Counted from the first letter of the stretch, positions 11,096 through 25,300 are shown. The stretch is 64,000 bases of DNA from Atherinomorus stipes (GCA_023101725.1 JALJCO010013654.1:1-64000); one strand, 5' to 3'. Program-made: numbers and translations. Notes: generated by a model from the sequence alone, not told the origin.

Positions 11096-11129
11096 TGATT
11101 TGTTGTTGTGGTTTGCACTTCAGGGCCAC
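11073..11129 (-). repeat. Right terminal inverted repeat tip
   Basis: The sequence ends GTTTGCACTTCAGGGCCAC, the reverse complement of the window start. It marks the right end of the element; elmo1 intron sequence follows. Confidence 0.9.
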
Positions 11130-13237
11130 CGTAGTTGAGGCATCGTCTGGCTTTTTCTAGACTAGAATAACATTTCACCCTCAAAAAATGCGTAAATTAT
11201 ATTTGTTTGTTTAAATGATAACTGTGTGAAGCGTAGTACAGTTTTCTCTTTATGAGCTATTTTGAACTTAAACAACTCTATTTTTTATGGGCCGCAACCT
11301 TGCTGGTTCAGGTCTTGCTGAGCCTTCGGAGACGTGATAAAACTGCATGCGAGTCAGCACGCCTTGCAAACCCTCAAGGGGGAGAAATTTCTGCAGTCAC
11401 TTGAGATGCTTCGCTGTCTGTATTTCCCAGATGAACCTTGACATGTAATTCCCTTTGCCTTGCCACCTCTCGGCTGTGTTGGTGCAATCATTAAACAGCC
11501 TATTAAGCCCAGAGGTCAGTCCAAACTTTAACCTTCCTAACTAGTTTTGCCAGTCAGCCAAAAAGCGACATCTGATTTTTATGTTGGACTTTGTTTTTCA
11601 TTGCTTACCCTGTTTATTTTTATTTTTCTGTCCATGAGAGAAACGCTGATGGATAAGCAGGTAGTCGGCATCTATTGTGGCTTACCTCCCTTAGTTTCCT
11701 TATTGACTGCCAACACAGATCCCACCCTATTCTCCACCTTGTCCTCCCCTTAATCTTCTATCCATCACTCCAAATCAAGGCCCAGGTCGCTGTGCCTGTG
11801 GGCTGAAGGCATCACTCATTACACTGTGAAGTCTCTATTGCTGCCTGACCCCTTCCATCCAATTTCATGGCTGTTTGTGGGAGGCCAGTGCCCCTGCTGC
11901 TTCACTCTGAAACTCTTTAAATGAACCAACCTTTGGCTCAGGGCCACCACTCATCTCAGCTACATGAGTGGGAGACGAATGCCGTTCAAATGAATGTCAA
12001 GCATCGTTATTATACCTTTTGGGTTTCGGTCACTCAGGAACCCTGTCTTTTCCTCTTCCCTCTCATTCTCGTTTCATAATACTCTCATACAAATATTGGC
12101 ATTGACATGGCTCGATGCTCTGTTAATGGAGGAAATAAACCACCTCCGCCTTTGGAAAATGAAAAAAAAAAATCTTGACTTAATCCAGTTAGAACTGGTT
12201 TCTAGTCACAATTTATCTCAAGGGAACCTTTTTGCATTCGACAAACAGCTACATTTTCTAACACAGTCTTGCTTCATCGGAGCCCCATCTTATTCTAAAT
12301 GGCTGTTTTTATTAAATGGGCTTTGGGCACATCAACTTCCTGCCATATCTGCAATGATGAAACAGAACTTTATAAGATTACCTCTCATGACTGGTCATAT
12401 TTCATAAGATTGTGTAGCTAGTAATTTTGAATGTGGATCTTCAGCATACAAACACAATCAGTCTAATACAGAACATTTCAGCATCAGTAAGTCGGCGACT
12501 TTATCTCTTGTGGGGGTGTGTGTGAGAGAGAGACTCTAAGCTATCGAAGCATGTATGGTATAAAGTAGATTGCGTCTGTTTAATCTGTGTGTGAATGAAC
12601 AGTATATTCTGGGACCAGGCTTTAGGAATAGATTCATTAAGTTTAAATCTAAAGGATGCAAAGAAAACATGCCTCCTTATAAAAGATGTTAAACAAAAAT
12701 AACAGTGATAATATGTGTGATCTGGTGAGTTTTGCAGATAGTGGTGTATCTTGTATGGGCAGAGCCAGGCTACAGTGGTTGCAACCCCTATTTTCACCTT
12801 TTCTTTGAACTTGGAAGTCAGAATTTCAGGCTCCTATCCTGCCAGTAAGGTTCAACATCAAAGCCGTTCACTTTGGAATTGCACACTTTGCACCTTGACA
12901 TTCTTCAACCAACCTTTACCTTAAAATTCAGTATGGCTGTTCTCTGCATTTGCAGGGGTCAAAGCTGTCTATTTATTTTTCATTGATCTTTTTGTGTATT
13001 TTATGTGCAATTTTCAACTTTAACAGGTGGATAAGTTTCTGAGTTTGTATGCAAAAAAAAAAAAAAAATTCCAACTCAGATTGCAAACGGCTAAACTGAT
13101 AATAAAAAAGTAACATCAAATACTTACAACTTGAAGGGTATGAATGGTGTACATATGTGTGTTTCTCTGCTTCTTTTGAAACTTAAGTAGCTGAAAGCAG
13201 CTGCTGTAGATGACTTCTGCTTCTGTTGTGTCCACAG
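11130..13237. other. elmo1 intron segment before the first visible exon
   Basis: I found no exon matching the ELMO1 residues that should precede SENCHDFHP, so the upstream exon lies left of the window. The segment is ordinary AT-rich intron DNA. The short open frames here show no family features. Confidence 0.55.
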
Positions 13238-13374
13238 CCAGTGAAAATTGCCACGACTTCCACCCCATGTTCTTCACCCATGACCGCTCCTTTGAGGAGT
13301 TCTTCTGCATCTGCATCCAGCTGCTAAACAAGACTTGGAAAGAGATGAGAGCCACAAGTGAAGACTTCAACAAG
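13238..13374 (+). CDS. elmo1: elmo1 exon: end of ELMO domain
   Basis: Acceptor TGTCCACAG and donor GTGTGT flank it. It begins with two bases of a split codon and reads [20 protein letters not shown] to TSEDFNK in phase 0. Confidence 0.94.
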
Positions 13375-16300
13375 GTGTGTTTTTTGGTGTCATAGGTTAA
13401 ACAAAACTAATTTTTTTCAATTTTCTTTATATAGTACATGCAACTATGACGAGGTTTGTAGAACTGTTTTCACACGATTTAATTATTTCATCTATGGATT
13501 GTTAAAGTATTTTTTCAGCTACATTACATTGTTCTCATTGGACACATAAAAATGGTGTTGGATGTTGTGAGAAATACTTGTGTGTAAATAATAGTTTAAA
13601 GTTTTCAGTTTGATTGTACTTTGAAGCCACAGTACATCATTTTCTGACCTTAAAACTCTGTGCTTCTGGCTGGTTTTGATGGCACACGGACATTTATTTT
13701 GCACATTCCTGGAGGCGTTGTTGCCTTGCAGTATCTTGGGCCTGAAAACCAGCACTTCACAGTTGTGTGTTCCAGCTTGAGCAGCTATGTTTTGCTTTGC
13801 GGTGCCACATCATATGCTTGCAACTGGACAGCAACATTAGCTTTGTTGAACGTGCACCATGGCCGATTGAGCAAATAAACCCCAGAGGACTTTTGTCAGA
13901 GGAAGCAAAGAAAAGAAGGAGAGAAATTAACAGAGCAAGAAGAGGAGCAAAAACTGACTTTGATTTTCTGTGGAAGGCTTAGAGAAGAGACAGAATGTAA
14001 TACAAGTGCAGAAATGGCCTTCATTAGGTGGCACCAAAGTTTGAAAATATGCCAGATTTTAGTAATGCAGCTTTGTAATCGTGACAACTTGAGGATCTTA
14101 AAAAAAAAATGTTGTTTTTTGTTGTTGTTGTTGTTTGTTTGTGTGTTTTAAAAACACAAAGAAATTCATGGTTGGCCATAATTTCTTTTATGGTATCCAA
14201 TAAATAATCCTTAGTTTGCACAAAATTAGGATATTTAACAATGTCAACAATGACGATCTGAAGTGGGTCACACTTACAGCTCTACAACTATATTTCCACA
14301 TGCAGGTAGTAGGTGCACAGAAATGTTCTTTCTTCTTTTATGGTAATGAGTATACGGAATGTTTTTTGTTTTTATTTTGTTTTGTTTTTTAATAGAAGTT
14401 TTCCTGCATTGTTTTGCTTTACTCAGACATCATGGAACATTATGAAGCTGTTGATTAAGCTCCTTTGTCTTCATGTGGATCTCAGTGGAGTTTGGATAAA
14501 GATGGCAAACTGGCTATAAGCTGGCTTATGTTGAGTCAGCTCACACAGGAAATTTGTGCATGTTCACAGCCAGGCGAGGTTAGTAATGAGGTGTTTATCG
14601 CAGCAATTGTATGTTGCATAGTCAACTGGGCATCAGTTGTAACAGGCAGCAGATGCTCTGTTTCCCTCATTCGTCAAACAAATTATGATTATCTTATGAT
14701 TTCAAACACCAAACAGCCCAACACAAGCTATTAGCTGCTCTTTTTTCCTGCCGATTGTCCAGTCCTCCACTTATGCTTACTGGCATTTATAGTCAGGGAC
14801 AAAGTGTCTAAACCCACAGTGAGCCAGTTCTTACTTCTGCACTGCAGGTACTCGCCTCTTGCTCCAATATGTCACCCTCCACATATTGTGATGTATTGAG
14901 GTGACACTGTAATTGCTAAGTCAGCTTCCAGCATCCATAAAGTAAATGTTGAAGAGTCTATTTCAGTTTGTGAGAGGAGCAAATGTTAGCCATGCATTAA
15001 TAGAACAAGTCTGGAGTCTCATCAGCCTTTTCTTATCCTACCAGGAGTTAAATGACGAAAGACATCAGTATCAGTCATCAAACAGAACTTACTGTAAATG
15101 CAACTTTGTGAAAAAAGTCAAGCTCTCACAAAAGAATGAGGTGATATTAAAAATGTTTTGTTTTCAGACAGCATTTCTGACCTAATGTGAGGGGCTGTAA
15201 AATGAATCGTGACACACTGCAGTCGAGACACAAAGGCAAATCTAGTCATCCTGTGTAGCAGTTGAGCAAATAAATGAAACCGCCCACAGTCTATTGATGT
15301 CCTCACTATTTACTGTGTTTTTAACTCACTAAAGCCTTTAGTAGTGGGATAATTGACATCATGACTGTATTGTTAGTTTTGTGAATTAACACTTTAAAAA
15401 GAGTCCTTTACAGTGTTAGATAGGACATTTATATGACTCTTTTGTGCAAGTGCTGCTCTTATGAAATGAAATGCTGAGTTTATTTCATGATAGATGCAGC
15501 AGGAGGGATACAGCCATCTCCAGGCGGCATTAGATAACTAACACATCAACTCTTAACATCCGCATAGTTCATCTTCACCAAGAATTCAACCCATATGAAG
15601 TCCAGTACATCAGGTGCTGCTCAAACAAAACCCTCTGTTTTGCTTGAGTAGGGATGGCTGATGCTTCTCATCCTGCTTTCCCCTTCCTGCACTGTCTCAT
15701 CTGGAGAATTTGAATTCAAACTGTAGCGTACTGATTATAAGACAGTTTGGTCTTGAGGGCTTCATATTGGCTATATGACATATGCAAAGCTTCTGCAGCC
15801 TGTTTACAACTCTGAATCTTAGTATTCACCATGAAGTCGTCTTTTGGTATTCAGTACAGTAGTTTGGAAAACAAGAATCAAATTAGCTAAAAAGTATCTT
15901 TTTCACACTAAAGATTAAATGGCATGCTGTTGAGAGAAATAATGTCAAATTCTGCTTTTTAAGGTAAATGCTGATTTTTCTGTGGACGTGTGTATGCTCC
16001 TCAAAACTGTGGAGGTACTGTGCTTGGTCACTGAATTATTTCCTGTTTGCTAAGCATTACAACTGCATATGTACTCCTTATTTGTCAGTAACATACGAGG
16101 TTGTACTTAACTAGGTGGCTTTATGAAGACTGAGTCTGTTTCATTGATGGTCCATTACTGCTCTCTAAACAAGGACATCTTGTCTGTGCTGTAAAAGTAT
16201 GCTGGTTTGCAGCTATAGAGTGTACAGTAAATTAAACATAGCCATTGAAAATGTCATGCCTATACATTAAAGTAAGGGCTATCCTCTTTAGAGGGGATGC

Positions 16301-19300
16301 ATCTCCATGTGGGTGGATAATAAGAGGGATCAAGGACAATTCTGAAGCCGTCCACTTTATAATACATTTGGTTTTCCTGTGCATTTGCTACCCACAGCAC
16401 TGATGTGTGGAATACTAAAACAGTTGAGGTTTTATCAATGTCTTGATGTTCACAGTGCTGTGGACTGATGGATTGTGAGCATATCTCAGAAGCTGGTGGC
16501 TGTCTCAGTGTCTGGCTCAACATGGCTCACTGAGCATCTGCCCAGTCTGCTCACATGCACGCACACAGATTCTTCCGTGCATTTATGCTCAGTTAGAAGA
16601 GAGGCACAAAGACTTGCATGAAGTTTGAAAATAATGTTAAATGTGTCTTGTTGCTTTCTTGAGTCTAGTGTTTAGCAAGTGACAAAAGGTATGTCTGTGT
16701 GTGCCGTGTTTAATGGAGACTAGTCTGATGCTCCCAGGGCACTGCTTTGACCGTCAGCAACCGTTTCCCCTGTTTCCATAGCAACCTCTGTTCAATTACG
16801 TCTGCTGTGCTGCACTACTCTGGCTCTGTTTCGGTAAGATGGAGCCACTCTCCCTGCATGTGTACACACTTGTGTTTCGGGTGTTATTGCGCACAAGCGC
16901 ATCTATCAGAGACTCAGTCTTGTAAGGCCGCCTGTCGTCCCTTCATCCAAACGTCTGTGCTTAGAGCATCTCCTCCTCGTCTTCCCCACAGGAAGAAAAC
17001 AAGCCTTCATCTCTCTCTGCTCTGGACCTTGAAAAAAAAAAACTCACCAATGTAGCGGCTTGCAGCCACTCACAATACCCCTCCTCCTCTTCCTCTTCTC
17101 CCTCCCTCTATGTCTAAGCCTCTCTCTCCAACACACACACACACACAATTATCATGTGATCCACTTGCTGCATCACCATTGGTGTCTCTGATCGTGGCTT
17201 GTGTCCAATCAGTGCATAAGCCCAGAGATCAACATAAGCGAAGCAGAGCAGTCTGGCTGATGCTCTTAGAGTCACAGAGGGAGGGAGGAAGGCAAATTGA
17301 GAGGCAGGGAAAAATATTATTGTAGATAGGTGATGGAGAAAGTTTGATAGACAAGAATAAGGAAGATAGATTGAATTTAAAAGAATATGCTCAAATAGAG
17401 AGTCAAGAATAACACCTGCTGGAGCAGAAAACGGTGAAAGAAGAGAATAAGCCAGCGAGGAGGGGTTGCACAAGCTGTGTTTGCAGACGAGTTTTTGCTT
17501 ATTGTGGCTAACGCTACAGCTAACTGTCCACAATAAGCTAGACTGCTCTTCCGAGGAGCCATCTGCTCCCTCCATCCTTCCACCCATCCCCGTCTCCCGT
17601 CGAGTACTAGCAAACTCCTTCTCTGGCAAAAGCACGAGGACTCATCAGTCACTGTGGAGAGAATCACACAACACTTGGAACCATGGAGGTGACATGTAAG
17701 TACTGAGACTGGAAATGAAAATGAGAGAGACGGGGAGATGGTAGTAAGGGAGGAAGGAGGGTCTGTTTGTGTTGTTGCCTGGATGTGGAGGAGGAGGGTG
17801 GTGGAAGGAGGGAGGGAGAAGGATAGAAAGAAGAAAAGGCAGGGAGAGATGGAGAAGATGGGACGGGGCAGAGTGGAAGATAGGGCGAGGGGACAGATGG
17901 GGCTGTGTAGACTCAGTGAGGCGTAAGCAGGTTAGACCGGGACCCAGATCACAGCGTTTTTATTAACGCACACTCAGTCACACAAATTTAATGCGCTGGA
18001 TTAAAATTTCACCCTGTTTCACATGCACACATTACACCCCAGGCATCATCTGTATTACTGTGTATGTGCACGCGTGTGTGATGGGGGTTGGGCTTTGTCA
18101 TTGTGAATGGGATTACTCCACATCACCATTACCCACTGTTTGTCACCAGAGGAATTCAATGGCAATACTACTGCTCCCTTATACTTCACACTGGTCTCTC
18201 CCAGCCTTGGATGAGCTTCAACCAGTGTTTTTGCCAGAGGGGTTTGACACAGGATTAGAGTGAGGTCAGATCCAGACTGTAGAGCAGGAGTCTGTGAAAT
18301 ACTGCCAGTACCTGATTTCATTTGTTTTGGACAAAACCAAATAACAAAGCTTTCACTTTTTGGTCTTATTGGACCTGCTTGTGTTCTAGGGAATTCTGCG
18401 CTATATCAGGTGACTTTTTCCTCTTTGATTTGTCCCAAAACAATCAATCTTAAAATCAATAAGCCAAGCGACTGAAGATTTATCAAAGACTGCAAGAAGG
18501 TTTTGGCTTCGAATGTGCTGGTCAGCTGGGGTCTGCATGTGCTGATTTTCCTCTGCCTGTGTGGGTTTTTATCAGGGGGCTGCAGCTTCCTCACAGTCCT
18601 AACACATGCACGCCTGGTTTATTGGTGCCAAACTGAAAGTATGCGAGAGCGAGGATGCATGATCGTTTGTCTCTGTGTGTTAGAGCCATGATGGACTCTG
18701 ATGATCTGTTCACCGCATACCTTATCACTCACCAGCTGGGATAAGCTGAAGCCCCTCAGTGATCCTACCGGATAAAGAGGGCATTGCTACTAATGGGTTA
18801 ATTGTAAAATCAAAAGTGTCACAACCCCTAGAGAACAGTAAGTTAAAGATTAGTTAGGTTTCTTTGCTTTAGATGTTTAAGTCTAGTAATTTATTAATCC
18901 CGGGGGATTCTAACCAATTCTCAAACTGATGTCTGCAGTTTTTTGGTACCATAAGGTTTCTGGTTTCTGTTCTGGTCTGTTTATTGACCCGGACATTTTG
19001 ATCAATCACATTTGAGCAGTCTTTGGCCGCATGCAGGTAAACAAGATGTGTGTGCAGCAGAAGTGGAACACCATAACCAAAATGCAGTCTTGAAGTAATC
19101 TGTTAAAGTTTGGCAGCTATTATTCACTTGTTGAAATTTATATTAAACCAAATGTTTTTACACTAAATAGGACCTCATGACCACTGGCAACACTGGAAGC
19201 CCTGGAAAATTGCCCATTGCTTCCAGGGCCTAAGTGGGCTGTTTATAACGGATGGGTTGACATTTGTGTGTCCATTTTGAACTGATGGATGAGACAGTGG

Positions 19301-22300
19301 GATAAAGACAAACATGCTTGTTTGTCTTTTTTTCTTCTAATGAGACTTTGGGCTTTTAGGGGCAGGTTACAATGAAAATAGATGGTCCTGTGCCATCCAT
19401 AGATTTAAATAACAATTTTGTTAAGAAACAAATCTTTGTTATTTAAACATGATTCTACATCAATAAAAACATTGCACTTTAGTCAATAGAGCGCTCTTGA
19501 AAGGTACATCTTCAAACTTTTGATGAGAATTTGAAGTATACATTTGCAGGTGAGACCAGTTATTAGACTTTGACATGAGAGGCAAACCAAGTTTACTTCA
19601 CATGTAGAAAAACAAAGGATGAGTCAGAGACTTTGAACCTGGTCCTGGATAAATTAAAAAAGCAAAAAGAATTTTTTTTTTTCTTCTCCTTTTAAAAAAT
19701 GAATTTCTGTTCCGGCCTGGGGTGGTTTGGAGAAAAGTGGGTAATTGTTTTGTTCAACCTTACAGGAGACCGACCTGTCCTATTTAAAGCCCCAGCAACG
19801 GCAGTAATTGTCAAAGTTGAGTTATTTTTTAGTTATTTCATAATAAAATCTGGTGTTTAGCTATGATTTCAGTCTTATTTTAGACCCCTACTCAATCAAG
19901 GATGGTTACTGCAAATAAATGCAAATGATTTCTGACTGTGTTATTAAACGAGGGAATGATTCTTTGACTGAACTAGTTAGTCAGCATGTAAGCATGCTTG
20001 ATTAAAAAAGAAGAGTGGAACATTAAATCAGATTGTATGTCTTTTTTTTCCTCTCTATTTTAGTTGTCTTGAAACGCTGCTAATTGTCAGGGACCCCGTG
20101 TACATTCTTTTCATTAATTAGAGTGACAATAAAAACCCTTTGAATCCTTTAAAAAGACGTACAGCAATAGTATGAGCACAGGTACCGGGCTTCTGGTGTT
20201 TGCCATGTTTGGATTCCAAGAAACAGCTTGGGACAGTTGGCGAAAGCGTTGCACACATTTACATATGCCAGCAACTGTGACTGCTGCTGTCCTGCTTTGC
20301 ATGAAACCGAACATGTATCATGGCACAGAAAACTTGCACCTCCCCCACTCCTCTTCCTCTCCTGCAAGGAGACCTGCTGTTGTCTTATTTCGCACTGGTT
20401 TATATGTTTATGTATATACATTTATATGCGTGTACATACAGAATATCACAGCATACTAAATGTTTCCAGTCCTCTTTCCATTCTTTAGCTTTTTGCAGCT
20501 CTTTTGTCTTTCCCTGGTGCTCTTTCTTACTCCTCCTCTTCCCTCCCTCCCCTCCATCCCACCCACGTCCTGCACCACCTCCACCACCACCTCTATTGTT
20601 GAATTCAGACAGGCTATTTATATCTTTCTGCCTGGCTGCCTCACCTCCCACTCCCCTAACAAGGTTTGTTTTATTGTTTTTGCACATGTGTAAGCATTCT
20701 CGGACAGCGTATGAATGTGTGCTACTACAAGCCTTTGAATTTTTCTTTCGTCCTTATGTCCGAGTATGGTCTTATGATCACATTTGTGTGGTTCAGCTTC
20801 CCACATAGTTTTTATAAGTGCGTATCAAGAGTATAGTGTGACTACTCTGCCATGTTTCTGTGCAGGAGTGCCTTTTTTCCCCAAGCATATTAGTTTTTCA
20901 TGAGTATGTGCTTGTGTGTGCGCCTAAGGGGGATCTCTGATCTCAGGCAGCGTTGGCCCACTCACATAGAGAACACCAAAGCTTTGCTCACTAATCAGAC
21001 CACAGAGTTCATCCGTCATTAGCGTCAAGCCATCAGAGCTGCATGAGCTAAGCTGCAGAAATAACATTTTGTTTTGTGGCATATCAAGATGATGATACCG
21101 TTGTCTCATTTCTGAGCAGATCTCCAGATATCAGCAAGGGAATGGACGTGTGACTCAAGTTCTCTTTTCTTGTGATTTAGTTACATACAGTTTTTTCATA
21201 CCTGAGTGTGTGCATTTTCATCAAGTGTGTGTGAATGTGTTTTGTGCACAGTCTGCACTTTAGATTTCTTACAAATGACATGTCTTAATGTAACATGCAT
21301 GCATGCGGGGATATGGCTGCCAAAAGCGTTATTATTAGTATGGTATAATTATGCAGTTTTGATGCATCACTGCTGGAATTGGTGATTAACTTGAAGCACA
21401 TCCTCTGTCTGTGAGATGATGGGTATGTGAACAGGAGACCAACAAATGCCTTTTTTGTCAGAATTTCTCTGCCTGGTGTTTCTGGTCTGCTTTTCTTCGC
21501 TAAACAATAAAAAGACTAAATTCAATCTGATTTAAAGCCATTGCCAAATTGATTATTGCAGTCAGTCAACTCATAGTATGATCAGAAATGAATGCTGCAT
21601 ACAGTTTGTAATAGAAGGAATTTAGTGTCGTACAAATACATTTTTCATTTATTTTATCATTTATTTTTAAATTAAAACAGCTACCTTAAATTTCACTTCC
21701 CCAAATCTTAGTGAGCATCATGAGAAATATTTACCGTGGCTGATGCAGCACTCCCCAATCCCGACTTTTTCTCCATGCACTGCTAAATTTGCACTTTTGG
21801 ACTAAAAGCCTTGTTTTTCTGATTCTGATTTCTGATTCTGATAACTGGTCTAAATGGAAATAGTTTACATTATTTATGGGGAAGCTGTGTGATTTCTACT
21901 TTTACAGAGCATCTCAAAGGTAGAATTTGTCTTAATTAAGACAATGTCCTATATCCTTGACTAGATGCTTAACTGCTAACCCCCAGTTTAATGCATCTGG
22001 GATAATTATTGCAGAATTTTCATGTTTCCTGTAACTGTATGTATCAGCGTTTCTTGATAAATCAACAGTGAGTGGTGAATTCCTAGGTGACTGTCCTTTC
22101 CGGTCGTCCGTATGGACTGCACTGCACCTTACGTGGAGCTGGTTTTTGAAAAAGAGCTCCTCTGACAGTTTGTCTCCGCACGCAGTGTTAGACCTCTAAA
22201 TATGGCAACAGCCAGCAGCAACAGCCAGTGTCGACCCCGCATCACTCGTGTGGAAAGAAGAATGCAATCGATGCAGTAAAATCCTAAGATTCAATGTGCA

Positions 22301-25300
22301 TGTGTGTGTTTACTGCAGAATTTACAAGGAACAATCAAGTAACTACAAAGGAACATTCTCTAGCTTGTGATATTTTTTGATTGTGGGATGTTGTCCCTAC
22401 TTCATAATCCTTAGGGAAAATTGCTATATGTGCTGCATAAATCTCATTAAAAGTGCAAAGAACGATTCTGTCTACAATACAGTACTGTATGTGCTATTTT
22501 TTTCTGTGGTGCATTAATGCTGCCAAATAGGTCCCTAATGTATTTACAATAAAAAAAAAAAAGAGCTGGCTGCTTTTCACAGCGCTTTAAAGTCACCTTT
22601 ACCCTGTATCGCTGCATTCTTTATTGAAATATCCAAATACAGTGATTCCTAACATGCAAATGAGGGGGGGGGGGCAGGTACATAATTGAAATTTTAATGA
22701 AAAGTGGTTGCTTTCCACTTAGTTGCTCTCACAAAGTAATGATAGGTTTTGCCAGAAGAATTTGATAAGAAAAGCTGAAACTGCTGCATATGAAATCTAG
22801 CCGTTGTGCAACATTTTCCAATTTTCTTCATTCAAGACAGATTTTACAAGATTAAAAATAGTTGTTTTTGTCTTGCTAAACTATTACCACCATTTTTGAA
22901 GGCAGTTTCCTTACTCATACAATGAAAAGGTTTGCCCTGTGTTATTGTCCTGAAGGTACTTAGACACACCACAGCAGATGTTCCATATGCAGATGTTTTA
23001 GACCAAAATTTAGGTTTTCCAGTCTACTGGGAAGCTTTTCAAGCGCAGCATGTTTAGCTTGGCACACCAGCCTGACCAACAGCATGTATGAGATGCACAT
23101 CAAGCCAGTCTGGGTTCCCTCCATTGGGAAGTGATTTCCACTCCGGTAAAAAGATTGACCGGACCAATCACAGCGCAGGAGGCGGGACTTTACGACACGT
23201 CTTTTTCAGCGACTCATTTCTCTAACTGTAAACAATCAGAATACCGGCTGCAGAGGAGCGACTATATAACGATGCCCTTTATGATGTCTTAAATGAGGTG
23301 CACATGTCCGTAAACTGCTGCTCTGAAGGCTTTCCTCTTACAAAAGACGATTGCGTCACTTCCGTGTTTCTCTGATTGGTTCTCTCTGGTTTAATTTGTT
23401 CCTGTTAGTCCTGCCTGTCATTTCGAGTTGGAAATTAGTCTCCAACGGAGGGAGCCCAGACTTAACTTGCTGTGTATCTCATGCATGGCAATAGTCAGGC
23501 TGGTGTACCAGGCTACAGCATGTTGGAACCAAAAAGAATCTGTGGGGTTTGTGCTGTTTAAGGGCGCCTGTCAGAACAAGGTCAATGTTCAGTCGTATTT
23601 CCTCAAACATCATCTCCCAGAAACTGCGGGGAGGGGGCAGAAATGGCACAGTGGTCGTTGCTGACATACAGTAGATTAGTGTCACTAACATTTCAGAAAC
23701 AGAAACCAGAAGTGAACAATGTCCACTGATACAAGCAAAGAAAATCGTGTTATTGGTTTAATACCCTCTTTTAGCAAATTTCTCAGGGAAAATGTGCCAC
23801 ATTCATTGGTGCAGATTTTTGTTTGATGTTAAAATCCAACATAATACAGTTTTTTTTTATATTTATGACAGTAACCATTTAGTTGTATTTACATGCCAGC
23901 TTCCAGTTTTATATGTACTGTATATAAAATGCATTTTTAGCTGCTTCTAAATTTGTTAAAAGGTATGCATCCTTTCATGTCCATCATTGCTGTTATCTTC
24001 TTAGTATAAATGACATGGCCAGCTTTGAAAGATATAATTATTAGCTGAACGTGGGACATGGTTCAGGCAGGAAAAAGGGTAATTACCATTTCAATAACCA
24101 GGAAATGGGCTCCCTGCGTTCCCCTTTTTACTATTTCTTAGAAAACATGGCAGAATAAGTGTGTGCAGTTTTTTTATTTAATTCTTTTTAATGTGCACGA
24201 GCTTGCATATTTTGCCCAATTTGGCAACACCTTCCACCAGCAGTCCCATTATTGCCACGTGAGATTGACTTTTTGATTGCTTTCAGGGAGTTATAAGCAA
24301 CGCCATTATTCTATGATTACAGCCTTGTTATTCGCCCACCGAAGTGTCTCTCTAGGACAATGATTTCCAGATTTCTGCATGCAGGCCTGAGTGGCGGGTG
24401 AGCATTTGATTGACAGCTGGTAAATGATGTCATTAGCTTGCTCTTAGGTAAACGGAGCAGAGGCTGCAGTCGATTGGTCAGCAAGAAGGGGGTGGTAATT
24501 TGTTATGGCCGATGCATTGTCGGTGATGGATGATGGTGCAACTCCAAGAGGGAGGACTGTCCTGTTTGAGAAGAGGCTGAAAAGTGGTTAGAAGCAGAAG
24601 GCGAATCAGTGGCAAGCTCTTCATTATGTGTGGTTGATGGCTGTTGGGGACAGCCTTTAATTACTTTAGCTGACACTTGCTCTTGTATCTAACTTCTTCG
24701 CTAAAGAGCTACAAGAAAGAGTGATGGCTCACTGATGTCTAAAAGAGATAAGGAAGTGGGACGGGCAATGTGGGGAGACGGAACTAAAGGTTAGAAGGAG
24801 AGAAGTGAGGAAACTTGAATCAGCAGGTCTGATTAAAAAGGAAAATGATTACAAGATGATGAGTTTGTGCTCAAATTATCTACATGGTTGCAGATATGAC
24901 GCTTGTTTAAAAGTGACCTGAATTTTTCTTGAGAGTGAGCTCATCCTACAAAGTTTCTTTCAGCTGTGACATCATCTCACCTCTGTCAAGGTGCTCTCGG
25001 ATAACAAAGGATGGAGATTAAATATTCATAACTCCCCCCTTGTTGAGAAAAGGCCATGTGTTCGTATTAAATGTGATGAATATCCGCAATGTTAATTAGC
25101 ATGAGAGCAGGCACATGGGCCTACAGAATTGTTTTCCTGCCAGAGACATGACTGCAAACAAGGCATATTAATGAACATTCTCCAGGGACGACTGCTGAAG
25201 CACCAGGGTTGGATGGCAGCTGGTCTCCTGAGATTGGGATTAGGTTCGAAGCAGGCTGCAGGTGACAATAAAATGTGCTTTCAAAAATGTTTCTTTTTCC

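Larger units (their letters stand above)
1..11129. mobile_element. Large DNA transposon with transposase and HECT ligase genes
   Basis: The first 57 bases (starting GTGGCCCTGAAGTGCAAACC) match the reverse complement of 11129-11073 with one mismatch and one small indel. The match continues inward through 20-bp repeat arrays to a unique segment near 700-795 and 10325-10415, so the inverted ends are about 0.8 kb each. Inside lie a + strand integrase-core transposase and a - strand HECT-domain gene that converge near 2.6-3.0 kb. The left flank is outside the window, so the target-site duplication cannot be read. The bases CGTAG just right of 11129 could be part of the inverted repeat or of flanking DNA. 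Both genes are frameshifted, so this copy is probably non-autonomous. The superfamily is uncertain; the transposase resembles the retroviral-integrase-like DDE group found in fish and fungi. Confidence 0.87.

Noticed and set aside
17114..17635. 173-residue - strand open frame over the candidate elmo1 promoter
   Set aside because: It has no recognisable domain. The stretch is better explained as promoter and 5' UTR on the + strand.
20320..20808. 162-residue open frame in the elmo1 intron
   Set aside because: It is Ser/Pro/Phe-rich from a C/T-rich tract and has overlapping open frames on both strands.
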